Shown here piece by piece: positions 8,801 to 19,991 of a stretch of DNA of 64,000 bases. Each line of letters begins with the position of its first letter. Within the stretch, counting starts at the first letter, position 1. Location of the stretch: contig NZ_BOPB01000018.1 in the NCBI RefSeq assembly GCF_016863535.1, positions 1 through 64,000 of the forward strand, in the 5' to 3' direction. A program made the translations under genes and the position numbers. This DNA comes from Micromonospora lutea. Its GTDB lineage: Bacteria > Actinomycetota > Actinomycetes > Mycobacteriales > Micromonosporaceae. Under the pieces are notes generated by a model. That model was not told the DNA's origin. It saw only the letters and a program-made list of their open reading frames with translations, and ran no database searches.

Positions 8801-9742
8801 GTGATCAACTTCCGGTACCACGTGGTGTCCCTGACCGCGGTCTTCCTCGCCCTGGCGATCGGTCTGGTCGTCGGCACAGCCGCACTCAACGGCCCGGTCG
8901 CGGACTCGCTCCGGGAGACCGTCAACCAGCTGCGCAAGGACAACCAGCAGATGCGCCAGGCGGTGCAGAGCATGCAACGGGAGCTGGAGCTGGAGGAGGA
9001 ATTCGCCGCCGAGATCGCCCAGGTGATGCTGCCGGGCACGCTCAGCGGCAAGCGGGTGCTGCTGCTGAGCCTGCCCACCGGCCGTGACCACACCGAGGGC
9101 GTGCTCAAGATGCTCCAGCTGGCCGGTGCCGACATCACCGGGCGGATCGACCTGCAGGACAAGTTCATCAACCCGGAGAACAACAACGACCTGCTCGAAC
9201 TGGCGGTCACCGCGGCCCGACCCACCAGCGCGCCGACCGCGGGCCTGCCCGGCAACGGCCACGGCGTCGAGACGTCCAGCGCCCTGCTGGCCACCGTGCT
9301 GCTGGACCAGCCGGCCGGCACCGAGCCGGTCACCGAGGCCGACCGGCGGGCGGTGCTGGCCGCGTACGGCAACGCCAACTACCTGACCACCTCCGAGCGG
9401 GTCACCAAGGCGGCGGAGGCCGTCGTGGTGGTCAGCGGGCAGCCGTACGTGGACAAGGACTCCGCCAAGAAGGACGAGTCCGTGGTCAAGATCGCCGAAC
9501 AGTTCGACCGGACCGGGGGAGTCGTGGTGGCCGGGAACGGCTCGGCCGGCGGCAACCTGGTGGCCTTCGTCCGGGGCGACGCGGTGCTGACCCAGACCAT
9601 TTCGACAATCGACAACGCCAACACCGTGCAGGGCCAACTGGTCACCACCCTGGCGCTGGTGCAGCAGCTCAGCGAGCGCAAGGCCGGTCAGTACGGCGTC
9701 GGTGACAAGGCCGGTTCGCTGGTGCCTAGACTGCCCCAGTGA
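8801..9742 (+). CDS. steB: SteB/MctB-family envelope protein
   Basis: A 313-residue protein starting at GTG 8801 with AAGAGG upstream. It opens with MINFRYHVVSLTAVFLALAI, a signal-anchor typical of the family. A coiled-coil follows (about residues 40-75, LRETVNQLRKDNQQMRQAV), then an extracytoplasmic domain. M. tuberculosis Rv1698 (MctB) was described as a copper-related outer-membrane channel, and the corynebacterial homolog SteB partners SteA in daughter-cell separation. The steA neighbour favours the division role here (inference). Confidence 0.87.
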   Translation: MINFRYHVVSLTAVFLALAIGLVVGTAALNGPVADSLRETVNQLRKDNQQMRQAVQSMQRELELEEEFAAEIAQVMLPGTLSGKRVLLLSLPTGRDHTEGVLKMLQLAGADITGRIDLQDKFINPENNNDLLELAVTAARPTSAPTAGLPGNGHGVETSSALLATVLLDQPAGTEPVTEADRRAVLAAYGNANYLTTSERVTKAAEAVVVVSGQPYVDKDSAKKDESVVKIAEQFDRTGGVVVAGNGSAGGNLVAFVRGDAVLTQTISTIDNANTVQGQLVTTLALVQQLSERKAGQYGVGDKAGSLVPRLPQ

Positions 9743-9824
9743 GCCTGGGGCACCCCCGGTGCCCGTTTCCGACGATCTCCGCCGGCCGGCGGGAGGGGAT
9801 GGCGCGAGTGAGCGGGACGGCGAC

Positions 9825-10691
9825 GTGACGGTTCTCGGTCGACTCCTGGCGGCCGGCATAGGGGCGGTCGCCTCCCGGTACGCGGTGCGCCAGATCCGTA
9901 CCTCACCGGCCGCGCCGGCCCTGGAACGCACCAACTTCCGGGGCCGTACCGTGACCCTGGCCGCCGGCCCGGCACTGGCGCTGGGCGCCTCGGGTGCGGC
10001 GGCGTGCGCGGCGGCGAGTGTGCCGGCCGGGGCGGCGACCCTGGTGGCCGGGCTCGGTGCCGGCGCCGTGGGCCTCTACGACGACGTGGTCGGCGCTCGC
10101 CCGGAGCAGAAAACCGCCAAAGGTTTCACCGGGCATCTGGCCGCACTGCGGCAGGGCCGGGTCACCGCCGGCCTCGTCAAGATCGTCGGGGTGGGTGCGG
10201 CCGGTCTGGGCGCGGCGATCCTGCTCTCCGCCGATCCGCGGGTGGCCGGGCACCGTCGCCGACAGCGACAGGCCACGCTGGGACGGGGCGTCGACGTGCT
10301 GCTCGGCGCGGGTGTGGTGGCCGGTGCGGCCAACCTGGTCAACCTGCTCGACCTGCGCCCCGGGCGGGCACTGAAGTCTGGTCTGCTGCTCGGTGCGCCG
10401 CTGAGCGTCGGCCGGCACGGCGGGATCGCCTCGGGGGCCGTCGGTGCCGCCTCGGGGTTGCTCTCCGCCGACCTCGCCGAGGACGTGATGCTCGGCGACA
10501 GCGGCGCAAACGCCCTCGGTGCGGTGCTCGGGGTGGCGATGGCCGCCCGCACCGGCCCGGTCGGGCGGGCCGGGCTGCTCGCCGTCCTCGCCGGGCTCAC
10601 CGCCGCCAGCGAGAAGGTGAGCTTCACGAAGGTCATCGCGAGCACGCCGGGGCTGCGTGAACTCGACGCGCTGGGCCGACGCGTCGACTGA
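9825..10691 (+). CDS. MraY/WecA-like glycosyl-phosphate transferase-type membrane protein
   Basis: A ~288-residue polytopic membrane protein. Acidic motifs match the polyprenyl-phosphate N-acetylhexosamine-1-phosphate transferase family: GLYDDVVG near residue 85, NLLDLRPGRA near 170, and MLGDSGANALGAVLG near 225. It lacks the full length of MraY (~360 residues), so it may be a divergent or accessory paralog. The start is uncertain: the GTG at 9825 precedes the first membrane segment, while a GTG at 9759 would add 22 hydrophilic residues. It sits in an operon with a MurJ-like flippase and a glycosyltransferase, which suggests a surface-glycan pathway. Confidence 0.72.
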   Translation: MTVLGRLLAAGIGAVASRYAVRQIRTSPAAPALERTNFRGRTVTLAAGPALALGASGAAACAAASVPAGAATLVAGLGAGAVGLYDDVVGARPEQKTAKGFTGHLAALRQGRVTAGLVKIVGVGAAGLGAAILLSADPRVAGHRRRQRQATLGRGVDVLLGAGVVAGAANLVNLLDLRPGRALKSGLLLGAPLSVGRHGGIASGAVGAASGLLSADLAEDVMLGDSGANALGAVLGVAMAARTGPVGRAGLLAVLAGLTAASEKVSFTKVIASTPGLRELDALGRRVD

Positions 10692-10692
10692 C

Positions 10693-12327
10693 GTGACCAG
10701 ACCGGCCCCCCTCGCCGGCGCCGGCCGGGTGGCCGGAGCGGCGGCCCTCATCGCCGTACTCACCGTTGTCAGCAGGCTGGCCGGGTTCGGGCGTACCGCC
10801 GTGTTCACCTGGGTGGTGCAGGACAGCGACCTGGGCGCGATGTACCTGCTCGCGAACACCATCCCGAACATCATCTTCGAGATCGTCGCGGGTGGGGCGC
10901 TGGCCAGTCTGGTCGTACCGCTGCTCGCCGGTGCGGTCGCGGCGGGTGACCGGCGGACGGTCGCGGCGACCACCGGTGCCCTGCTCACCTGGACGGTGAC
11001 GCTGCTCGTGCCGTTGGCGTTGCTGGTGGCCCTGGCCGCCGGCCCGATCATCACCGCGCTCGGCGACGGCCGGTCGGCCGAGGAACTGGCCTCGGCGGCC
11101 CGGATGCTGCGGGTCTTCGCACCGCAACTGCCGCTGTACGGCATCGGCATCGTGCTCACCGGCGTGCTCCAGGCGCACCGGCGGTTCGCCTGGCCGGTCA
11201 TCGCCCCGCTGCTGTCCAGCCTCACCGTGGTCGTCGTCTACCTGATCTTCGCCGGGGCGGCCGGCACGGGAGCGAGCGTGGCGCAGGCCGGTCGCGGCGG
11301 TGAGCTGATCCTGTCGGTCGGTACCACCCTCGGCGTGGTGGTGCTGTCCCTGTCGCTGCTGATCCCGCTGCGTCGGCTGCGGCTGGCGCTGCGCCCCGGG
11401 TACGCCTTCCCGGCCGACGCCCGGGCCCGGGTGCGCGGGCTGGCGGTGGCCGGCGTGGTGACGGTCACCGCCCAGCAGGTGGCGCTGGCGGTGATCCTCT
11501 ACCGGCTCTCCAGCGGCCGCACCGAGGCGTTCCAGGTGTTCACCCTGGCACAGACGTTCTACCTGCTGCCCTGGGCGGTGCTGGCGGTGCCGCTGGCCAC
11601 CGCCGCGTACCCCACCCTGGCCGCGACGGCGGGCGCGGACGAGCGGACCTACCGGAAGGTGCTGTCGGAGACGCTGCGGGGGGTGCTGCTGTGCAGCTTC
11701 CTCGGTGCCGCGGTACTGGTCGGTGCGGCCGGTCCGATCGGCCGGTTCTTCCCGCTCGACAGCGACGCGACCGCCGCGGCGATCGCCGGGTACGCTCCCG
11801 GGCTGCTCGGGTACGGGCTGTTCGCGGTGCTGTCGCGCGCCTTGTACGCCCGCGGCGCGACGCGGGCGGCGACCGCCACCATCACCGCCGGCTGGCTGGC
11901 GGTGCCGCTGGTGTTGCTTCCCCTGTCGGCGGTGCTTCCGGTGGCCGACCGGGTGCTGGCGGTGGCTTTGGCCAACTCGGCGGGGATGCTGCTGCTCGGC
12001 GCGTTGCTGCTGGTCGCGGTCGCCCGCTCGGCCGGACGGGAAGCGCTCGCCGGTGCCGGCCGGGCCGGCGGTGCCGGTCTGCTGGCCGGTGGCACGGCCG
12101 CCGTCGTCGCGGTGGCGATGCTGCGGCTGCTGGACGCCGGGGGCGACCCCCCGGCGCGGTGGACGGCACTGATGCAGGGCATGCTGTCCGGAGTCCTGGT
12201 CACTGCCGTGTTCCTCGCCGTGGTGTGGCTGGTGGACCGGCAGGACCTGCGGCCACTGCTGACCGGGCTGGGTCGACGCCTGCGCCGGGCCCGGCCAGAC
12301 GACCGGAAGGAGGAGTCGGTCCGGTGA
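10693..12327 (+). CDS. MurJ/MviN-like lipid flippase
   Basis: A 544-residue integral membrane protein with about fourteen hydrophobic segments. The conserved N-terminus (TVVSRLAGFGRTAVFTWVV) and the TIPNIIFEIVAGGALASLVV stretch are characteristic of MurJ-type MOP-superfamily exporters. These flip lipid-linked sugar precursors across the cytoplasmic membrane. The GTG at 10693 lies one base after the stop of the MraY-like gene. It may serve a dedicated glycan with its glycosyl-transferase neighbours rather than being the essential lipid II flippase. Confidence 0.85.
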   Translation: MTRPAPLAGAGRVAGAAALIAVLTVVSRLAGFGRTAVFTWVVQDSDLGAMYLLANTIPNIIFEIVAGGALASLVVPLLAGAVAAGDRRTVAATTGALLTWTVTLLVPLALLVALAAGPIITALGDGRSAEELASAARMLRVFAPQLPLYGIGIVLTGVLQAHRRFAWPVIAPLLSSLTVVVVYLIFAGAAGTGASVAQAGRGGELILSVGTTLGVVVLSLSLLIPLRRLRLALRPGYAFPADARARVRGLAVAGVVTVTAQQVALAVILYRLSSGRTEAFQVFTLAQTFYLLPWAVLAVPLATAAYPTLAATAGADERTYRKVLSETLRGVLLCSFLGAAVLVGAAGPIGRFFPLDSDATAAAIAGYAPGLLGYGLFAVLSRALYARGATRAATATITAGWLAVPLVLLPLSAVLPVADRVLAVALANSAGMLLLGALLLVAVARSAGREALAGAGRAGGAGLLAGGTAAVVAVAMLRLLDAGGDPPARWTALMQGMLSGVLVTAVFLAVVWLVDRQDLRPLLTGLGRRLRRARPDDRKEESVR

Positions 12328-13499
12328 GTGCGACTGATGGGTCGGCGGCCGTTGCGGGCCGGCCGGGCACGGTGCTGCTGCTCCTGGCCTCCAGCACCGG
12401 CGGGGTCGGTCAACACGTCCGGTCGGTGGCGCGAGGGCTGGCCGCGGCCGGGCAGCCGGTGCTGGTCTGCGGGCCGGCGGCGACCCAGGACCAGTTCGAC
12501 TTCGTGGCCGCCGGCGCCCGGTTCCAGCCGGTGGAGATCCCGGCGAACCCCACTCCCGCCGACGCCCGCGCGGTCAGCGTGCTGCGCCGGCTGCTCGTGG
12601 CCGAGCAGGTCAGCGTGGTGCACGCGCACGGGCTGCGCGCCGGGCTGGTGGCGGTGCTGGCCCGGCCGGCCGCCCCGCTCGTGGTGACCTGGCACAACGC
12701 GGTGCTGGCCGGCGGGTTGCGTGGCAGCCTGTCCCGGCTGGTGGAGCGGGTCGTGGCGCGGGGCGCCCGGGTCACTCTCGGCGCCTCCGCCGACCTGGTG
12801 GCGCGCGCCGTCGCGCTGGGTGCGGCGGATGCCCGGCTCGCCCCGGTCGCCGCTCCCGAACTCCCCGCGCCGCGCCGCCGCCGGGCCGCCGTGCGCGCCG
12901 AGTTCGCGGTCGCCGCCGACCAGCCGCTGATCCTGTCGGTGGGTCGGCTGCATCCGCAGAAGCGGTACGACGTGCTGGTGGATGCCGCCGCCCGGTGGCG
13001 GGAGCGCACTCCGTCGCCGGTTGTCGTCATCGCCGGCAGTGGGCCGGCGTACCTGCCGTTGGCCGCCCGGGTCAGTGCTGCCCGGGCACCGGTCATCCTG
13101 CTGGGGCACCGCACCGATGTGGCCGACCTGCTCACCGGCGCCGACCTCGCGGTGGTCACCAGCGACTGGGAGGCGCGTCAACTGTTCGCGCAGGAGGCGC
13201 TGCGGGCCGGCGTACCCCTGGTGGCGACCGCGGTGGGTGGGCTGCCGGACCTGGTCGGTGACGCGGCGGTGCTGGTGTCACCAGGTGATGTGGACGCGGT
13301 CGACGCGGCGGTACGTGCCCTGCTGGACGACGAGACCGGTCGCGCCGAGCTGGCGCGGCGCGGCGCGGCGCGGGCGTTGACCTGGCCGACCGAGGCGCAG
13401 ACCCTGGCCCACCTGCACACGCTCTACGCCGAGTTGGCCCCCGGTCCGGCCGGACCGGCCACGCCGGACGCCGACGCACCGTCGACGGGACGCCGGTGA
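12324..13499 (+). CDS. Family 4 glycosyltransferase
   Basis: A 391-residue GT-B-fold transferase. The N-terminal domain has ASSTGGVGQHVRSVARGLAA and VVHAHGLRAGLVAV. The C-terminal domain has SVGRLHPQKRYDVLVDAAAR, and the donor-site motif appears as AQEALRAGVPLVATAVGGLP with the catalytic EX7E-type Glu. Likely cytoplasmic, adding a sugar to a lipid carrier or glycan (inference). The GTG at 12324 overlaps the flippase stop (GTGA), and the next gene again overlaps, so this is one transcript. Confidence 0.88.
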   Translation: MSATDGSAAVAGRPGTVLLLLASSTGGVGQHVRSVARGLAAAGQPVLVCGPAATQDQFDFVAAGARFQPVEIPANPTPADARAVSVLRRLLVAEQVSVVHAHGLRAGLVAVLARPAAPLVVTWHNAVLAGGLRGSLSRLVERVVARGARVTLGASADLVARAVALGAADARLAPVAAPELPAPRRRRAAVRAEFAVAADQPLILSVGRLHPQKRYDVLVDAAARWRERTPSPVVVIAGSGPAYLPLAARVSAARAPVILLGHRTDVADLLTGADLAVVTSDWEARQLFAQEALRAGVPLVATAVGGLPDLVGDAAVLVSPGDVDAVDAAVRALLDDETGRAELARRGAARALTWPTEAQTLAHLHTLYAELAPGPAGPATPDADAPSTGRR

Positions 13500-15796
13500 T
13501 GCTGCGCCGTATCACTCCGATCCTGCTCACCCTGGTGGTGGTGGCGCTCGCGGTCACCGCGCTGGCGGCCCGCCCGCAGAGCCCACCGGCCCGACAGAGC
13601 GCCGACTACGTGGTCCTCGTCGGGGTGGCCGGGTTGCGCTGGGACGACGTGGACGCGCAGCGTACGCCGACGCTGTGGCGGCTGGCCCGTGAAGGTTCGA
13701 TCGGGTCGCTGTCGGTGCGGTCCGCGCACCGCCCCACCTGCCCGGTCGACGGGTGGCTGACCCTCGGCGCGGGGAGCTTCGCCGCCTGGCCGGGTAGCCG
13801 TGGCGTGGACGGGCAGTGTCCGCCTGTCGACGTGACGCTGGAGCAGCCGGACGGTATCGGGGCGAACCTGCCGGAGCAGGAGAGCGTGGCCCTGCACAAC
13901 CAGGAACGGTTGCCGTGGGGGACGGTGCCCGGTGCGCTGTCGGAGTCGGTGCGGTGTTCGGTGGCGGTCGGACCGGGCGCGGCGGTGGCCGCCGCCCGAC
14001 CGTTCGGTCGGGTCGACCGGTACGCGCCGACCCTGCCCGCGGAGCCGGCCGGGCTGCTCGGTTCCTGTGTGCTCAGCATCGTCGACCTCGGCGCGGTGGA
14101 GGGTGCCGATCCGGCGGTGCGGGCGGCGGCGGCAGCAGCCGTGGACGCCCAACTGGCCCGGGTGCTCGACGCTCGCCCCCCGCGCTCGCTGGTGATCGTC
14201 GCCGGGGTTTCCGACACCGAGCGGCCTTCCCGACTGCACGTGGCGGTCGCGCACGGACCGGGCTGGGAGGAGGGCTGGCTGACCTCGCCCAGCACCGGTC
14301 GCCGGGGCTACCTGCAACTGATCGATCTGGCGCCGACCGCGCTGGTGGCGTTGGGACGTCCGATGCCGGACCGGGCGTTCCTGGGCCGACCCACCGAGTC
14401 CGTCGGTGGCCGGCCGGCCGACCTGTCCGCCGCGATCGCCGAACCCGCGGACGCGGACCGGGAGGCTGCCGCCCAACGGGAGGTGGCCGGCGGGTTCTTC
14501 GTCCTGCTCGCGGTGGTGCAGGTGGCGCTCGCCGTGGCGGTGCTGCCGCTGCTGCGCCGGGCCCGTCGGCACGCCGGTCCGTACGGGCCGAAACCGGTGC
14601 CGCGTCCGATGGTGGCGACGGTGGAGGTGCTGCTGATCGCCGCCGCGCTCGCGATACCGGCGGCGTTGCTCGCCGAAGCCGCGCCGTGGTGGCGCTTCGC
14701 GCATCCGGCGGCGTCGTTCGCCGGGCTGACGGCCGTGCTGCTGGCCGCCACGACGCTGCTGGTGCGGCTCGCTCCCGGTTACCGCACCACCCTGGGACCG
14801 CTCGGCGCGGTGGCCGGGTTGACCACGTTGGCCGTCGGCCTGGACGTCGTCACCGGTGCCCGGTTGCAGCTCAACGGGGTGGTGGGCTATTCCGCGCTGG
14901 AGGGTGGTCGCTACGCCGGGCTCGGTACCGTCGGGCTCGGCGTGTTCGTCGCCGCCGCGCTGCTCACCGCCGGCTGGCTCGCCCAGCGGGTACGCCGGGG
15001 TTGGCGACCGATCGTCATGGTGGTCGTGGGCGGGGCCGCCGTGGTGGTGGTCGGCAGCCCTTACCTGGGTGCCGACTCGATCGGCGCGATCGCCCTGACC
15101 GCCGGAGTCAGCGTGGCGGCGGCGATCAGCGCGGGTGGCTGGTTGACGTTGACCCGGCTCGCCTGGGCGACCATGGCCGGGCTGGCCGTGACGGTCGGGT
15201 TCGCGGTGGTGGATCTGGGCCGGGCCCCGGCGGAGCGGGGCAGCCTCGGCCGGTTCCTGGCCGCGCTCGGCGACGGCACCGCCGGGCTGACCGTGCAGCG
15301 CTCCGGTGCCGCCAGCTTCGAGACGCTGGTCAACAGTCCGTTGACGGTGTTGGCGTTGGCCGGTGCGCTGTTGGTCTGGTTCGCGCTGCTGCAACCCTGG
15401 GGCGGGCTCATGCGACTGTTCGGCATCTATCCGGCCATCCGGGCGGCGATGACGGGCACCGCGGTGGCGGCGGTGATCGGTGGGCTGCTGGGTGCCGCCG
15501 CGCTGGATGTGGTCGGTGCCGCGGCTGCCGTGGTGGTGCCGATGGCGGCGCTGTCCGCGCTGCGGGTGCTCGACCATTCGGCGGACCGGACCCGGCCGGC
15601 AGCGGACCGTCCCGCCGACGGGTCGACCGACGGCGGGCCGACCGGGTCCGGATCGACCGGGTCCGGGCCGACCGATGGCGGGCCGATAGGCGGCGGACCG
15701 ACCGGGTCCGGGCCGACCGACGGGGGGTCGACTGCCGGTGGGCCGACCGACGGTGGGCCGGACACACGGTCGTCGGCCGAGGTCGCGAGCGGGTGA
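13499..15796 (+). CDS. Large membrane protein with alkaline-phosphatase-superfamily-like N-terminal domain
   Basis: A ~765-residue protein. Residues ~1-25 are a signal-anchor. The segment to ~300 resembles the alkaline-phosphatase/phosphodiesterase fold (YVVLVGVAGLRWDDV, TPTLWRLAREGSIGSLSVR, LVIVAGVSDTE). Roughly eight to ten transmembrane helices follow (from ~residue 330). The last ~65 residues are a low-complexity Gly/Pro/Thr/Ser tail with GPTDGG- and GSTGSG-type repeats. The start is GTG 13496 or ATG 13499, both within the overlap with the glycosyltransferase stop. Key metal ligands of the phosphatase family are not clearly intact, so enzymatic activity is uncertain; envelope localisation is well supported. 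Confidence 0.72.
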   Translation: MLRRITPILLTLVVVALAVTALAARPQSPPARQSADYVVLVGVAGLRWDDVDAQRTPTLWRLAREGSIGSLSVRSAHRPTCPVDGWLTLGAGSFAAWPGSRGVDGQCPPVDVTLEQPDGIGANLPEQESVALHNQERLPWGTVPGALSESVRCSVAVGPGAAVAAARPFGRVDRYAPTLPAEPAGLLGSCVLSIVDLGAVEGADPAVRAAAAAAVDAQLARVLDARPPRSLVIVAGVSDTERPSRLHVAVAHGPGWEEGWLTSPSTGRRGYLQLIDLAPTALVALGRPMPDRAFLGRPTESVGGRPADLSAAIAEPADADREAAAQREVAGGFFVLLAVVQVALAVAVLPLLRRARRHAGPYGPKPVPRPMVATVEVLLIAAALAIPAALLAEAAPWWRFAHPAASFAGLTAVLLAATTLLVRLAPGYRTTLGPLGAVAGLTTLAVGLDVVTGARLQLNGVVGYSALEGGRYAGLGTVGLGVFVAAALLTAGWLAQRVRRGWRPIVMVVVGGAAVVVVGSPYLGADSIGAIALTAGVSVAAAISAGGWLTLTRLAWATMAGLAVTVGFAVVDLGRAPAERGSLGRFLAALGDGTAGLTVQRSGAASFETLVNSPLTVLALAGALLVWFALLQPWGGLMRLFGIYPAIRAAMTGTAVAAVIGGLLGAAALDVVGAAAAVVVPMAALSALRVLDHSADRTRPAADRPADGSTDGGPTGSGSTGSGPTDGGPIGGGPTGSGPTDGGSTAGGPTDGGPDTRSSAEVASG

Positions 15797-15932
15797 CCCG
15801 GTGGTGCTACCTGGGTGCGGCACCGGCGTGCCATCGGGGAGGTGTTACCGTGGAGTCCCGTGGATCGCGTGATCACTTCGCTGATCGGCTCGGCGGTCTG
15901 CACGACCGCGACGGACGACACGGGAGCAGGCC

Positions 15933-17665
<1,733 letters not shown>

Positions 17666-17669
<4 letters not shown>

Positions 17670-18271
17670 GCGCGGTCGAGCACCGCTACGAGGTGCGCTC
17701 GCGGGAGCTGCGCTATCGCGGCCGGATCTTCGAGGTGGTCTCCGAGGAGGTGACCATGCCCGGTGGTGGCACCGCCACCCGGGACCTGGTGCGGCATGTC
17801 GGTGCGGTGGCGGTGGTGGCGCTCGACGACGCCGGTCAGGTGGTGTTGATCCGGCAGTACCGCCAACCGGTGGGGCGGCGGCTGTGGGAACTGCCGGCCG
17901 GGCTGACCGATGTGACCGGGGAGGACCCGGCGGTCACCGCGGCCCGGGAGCTGGCCGAGGAGGTGGACCTGGTCGCCGGTCGCTTCGACGTCCTGGTCGA
18001 TCTGCACAGCTCGCCCGGGTTCACCGATGAACTGGTCCGGGTCTTCCTGGCTCGCGACCTGGCCGACGTGCCGGCGGAGGAACGCCACGACCGGCACGAC
18101 GAGGAGGCCGACCTGCAGATCGTCCGGATCGACCTGGACGAGGCGGTCGGTATGGCGCTGGCCGGTGAGATCACCAACGCGTCCTGTGTGGCCGGGCTGC
18201 TCGCCACCGCCCGGGCCCGCAACGCCGGCTGGTCGGCGCTGCGCCGGGCGGACGCACCGCTGCCGAGCTGA
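17666..18271 (+). CDS. Nudix hydrolase, ADP-ribose pyrophosphatase type
   Basis: A 201-residue cytoplasmic enzyme. Its Nudix box is PAGLTDVTGEDP continuing to AARELAEEVDL near residues 75-100; one residue is inserted in the first half of the box and the last Gly is Asp. The SPGFTDELVRVFLA segment after it is typical of ADP-ribose pyrophosphatases. It probably hydrolyses ADP-ribose or related nucleoside diphosphates. It starts at GTG inside the pyrG stop, and this pairing with pyrG is also seen in mycobacteria (Rv1699-Rv1700). Confidence 0.88.
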
Positions 18272-18288
18272 GACGGAGCACGCGACAC

Positions 18289-18321
18289 GCAGGGGCCGGG
18301 CGAAAATCGCCCGGCCCCTGC
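18289..18321. terminator. Bidirectional hairpin terminator between convergent genes
   Basis: A perfect 15-bp inverted repeat (18289-18303 with 18307-18321, centre gccgggcg) closes on a three-base AAA loop. It lies 18 bases after the Nudix stop and just before the stop of the convergent TM2 gene. The position and strength suit a shared terminator, although no long T-tract follows. Confidence 0.8.
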
Positions 18322-18334
18322 GTGATGTCAGTGA

Positions 18335-18589
18335 TCAGTCGCGCAACGGTCGCCCATGTGCGTCGACGCCACCGTTGACCAGGATCAGGATGCCGTCGAT
18401 GAGGCCCCAGAGGCTGCCGATACCGCAGGTCACCAGGGTGACGATGAGCTGGATGACGCCCGTCTTGGTGTCGCCCATGTAGAACCGGCCGACGCCGAAG
18501 CCGCCCAGCAGGATCTGCAGCACACCCGCGACGATCTTGCTCTTGTCGGAAACGCCCTGGGGATACCCGGGCTGAGGGGGATAGGTCAT
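18335..18589 (-). CDS. TM2-domain small membrane protein
   Basis: An 84-residue protein starting at ATG 18589 (MTYPPQPGYPQG). The short Pro-rich N-terminus is followed by the TM2 domain: KSKIVAGVLQILLGGFGVG, then RFYMGDTKTGVIQLIV and GSLWGLIDGILIL. Two transmembrane helices flank a short loop. TM2 proteins are widespread in actinobacteria and their biochemical role is poorly defined. It is convergent with the Nudix gene. Confidence 0.85.
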   Translation of the reverse strand: MTYPPQPGYPQGVSDKSKIVAGVLQILLGGFGVGRFYMGDTKTGVIQLIVTLVTCGIGSLWGLIDGILILVNGGVDAHGRPLRD

Positions 18590-18875
18590 GAGGCGACACA
18601 ATAGTGATCCACGCGATGGCCTGCGTTACCGGCATGCCCGAAGTGGGACGATGACGCCGAACCCTGTCCTGACGGCTGAGGTGACACTCCACCGAGGGGC
18701 GCGCCTACACCTGACACTTCGTCAACGTCCACGACCAGCAGGTGTCACAGTGCAAGCTCCGGTGCCGGATCGGCCCGCTTAAACTGCCGCCCACGGGACG
18801 GTTGTCTGTGGCGGCAAAGGGGCCACCACACTCCGCATGGTCGGGGCAGCGGTCCGGCGGAGAGAGGTCTGCATC

Positions 18876-19991
18876 GTGAAGGTCGGCATCCCACGCGAGG
18901 TCAAGAACCACGAGTACCGGGTGGCGATCACGCCCGCAGGCGTCAACGAGTTCACCCGCAGTGGACACCAGGTCTTCATTGAGGCCGGCGCCGGGATCGG
19001 GTCGAGCATCACCGACGAGGAGTTCGCCGCCGCCGGAGCCAAGATCCTGGAGAGCGCCGACGAGGTCTGGGACGCCGCCGACCTGGTTCTCAAGGTCAAG
19101 GAGCCGGTGGCCGAGGAGTACCACCGGATGCGCGAGGGGCAGGTGCTCTTCACCTACCTGCACCTGGCCGCCTCCCGGGACTGCACCCAGGCGCTGCTCG
19201 ACCGGAAGGTGACCGGCATCGCCTACGAGACCGTCGAGCTGCCGGACCGGTCGCTGCCGCTGCTCGCCCCGATGTCCGAGGTGGCCGGTCGACTCGCCCC
19301 GCAGGTCGGCGCCTTCCACCTGATGCGTACCGGTGGTGGCCGGGGGGTGCTGCCCGGCGGCGTCTCCGGCGTCTACGCGGCCAAGACCGTGGTCATCGGC
19401 GCGGGCGTCTCCGGCATGAACGCCGCCGCGATCGCCCTCGGCCTGCAGTCCGAGGTGCTGCTGCTGGACATGAACGTCGGCCGGTTGCGGCAGGCCGACG
19501 CCATCTACCGGGGGCACCTGCAGACCGTCGTCTCCAACGCGTACGAGATCGAGCGGGCGGTCCTGGACGCCGACCTGGTCATCGGCGCGGTGCTGGTGCC
19601 GGGTGCGAAGGCACCGAAGCTGATCTCGAACGAGCTGGTCTCCCGGATGAAGCCGGGCAGCGTGCTCGTCGACATCGCCATCGACCAGGGCGGCTGTTTC
19701 GAGGACTCGCGGCCCACCACCCACGCCGACCCGGTCTACCGGGTGCACGACTCGATCTTCTACTGCGTGGCGAACATGCCCGGCGCGGTGCCGAACACCA
19801 GCACCTACGCGCTGACCAACGTCACCCTGCCGTACGCCCTCGAACTGGCCAACCACGGCTGGCGCGAGGCGTCGCGCCGCGACCCGGCGCTGGCGTTGGG
19901 TCTGAACACCCACGACGGCCAGGTCGTCTATGGTCCGGTCGCCGACGCGCACGGCCTGTCCACCCAGCCGTTGGCCGAGGTGCTGGCCTGA
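18876..19991 (+). CDS. ald: Alanine dehydrogenase
   Basis: A 371-residue NAD-dependent enzyme interconverting L-alanine with pyruvate and ammonia. The conserved start VKVGIPREVKNHEYRVAITP is preceded by GAGAGAGG. Lys in LVLKVKEP (near residue 75) and His in LFTYLHLAAS (near 96) are the expected active-site positions. The Rossmann loop is VVIGAGVSGMNAAAIALG near 170-187. Full family length. The 240 bases upstream hold no gene I can support and presumably contain its promoter. The stop overlaps the xerD reading frame. Confidence 0.95.
   Translation: MKVGIPREVKNHEYRVAITPAGVNEFTRSGHQVFIEAGAGIGSSITDEEFAAAGAKILESADEVWDAADLVLKVKEPVAEEYHRMREGQVLFTYLHLAASRDCTQALLDRKVTGIAYETVELPDRSLPLLAPMSEVAGRLAPQVGAFHLMRTGGGRGVLPGGVSGVYAAKTVVIGAGVSGMNAAAIALGLQSEVLLLDMNVGRLRQADAIYRGHLQTVVSNAYEIERAVLDADLVIGAVLVPGAKAPKLISNELVSRMKPGSVLVDIAIDQGGCFEDSRPTTHADPVYRVHDSIFYCVANMPGAVPNTSTYALTNVTLPYALELANHGWREASRRDPALALGLNTHDGQVVYGPVADAHGLSTQPLAEVLA

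Noticed and set aside
13424..15823. A 799-codon minus-strand open frame opposite the membrane phosphatase-like gene
   Set aside because: Gly/Arg/His/Gln-rich shadow without any domain; the plus-strand protein has membrane helices and operon overlaps.
18289..18321. The perfect hairpin considered as a riboswitch or small RNA
   Set aside because: It lies between two convergent stops, which a terminator explains better.
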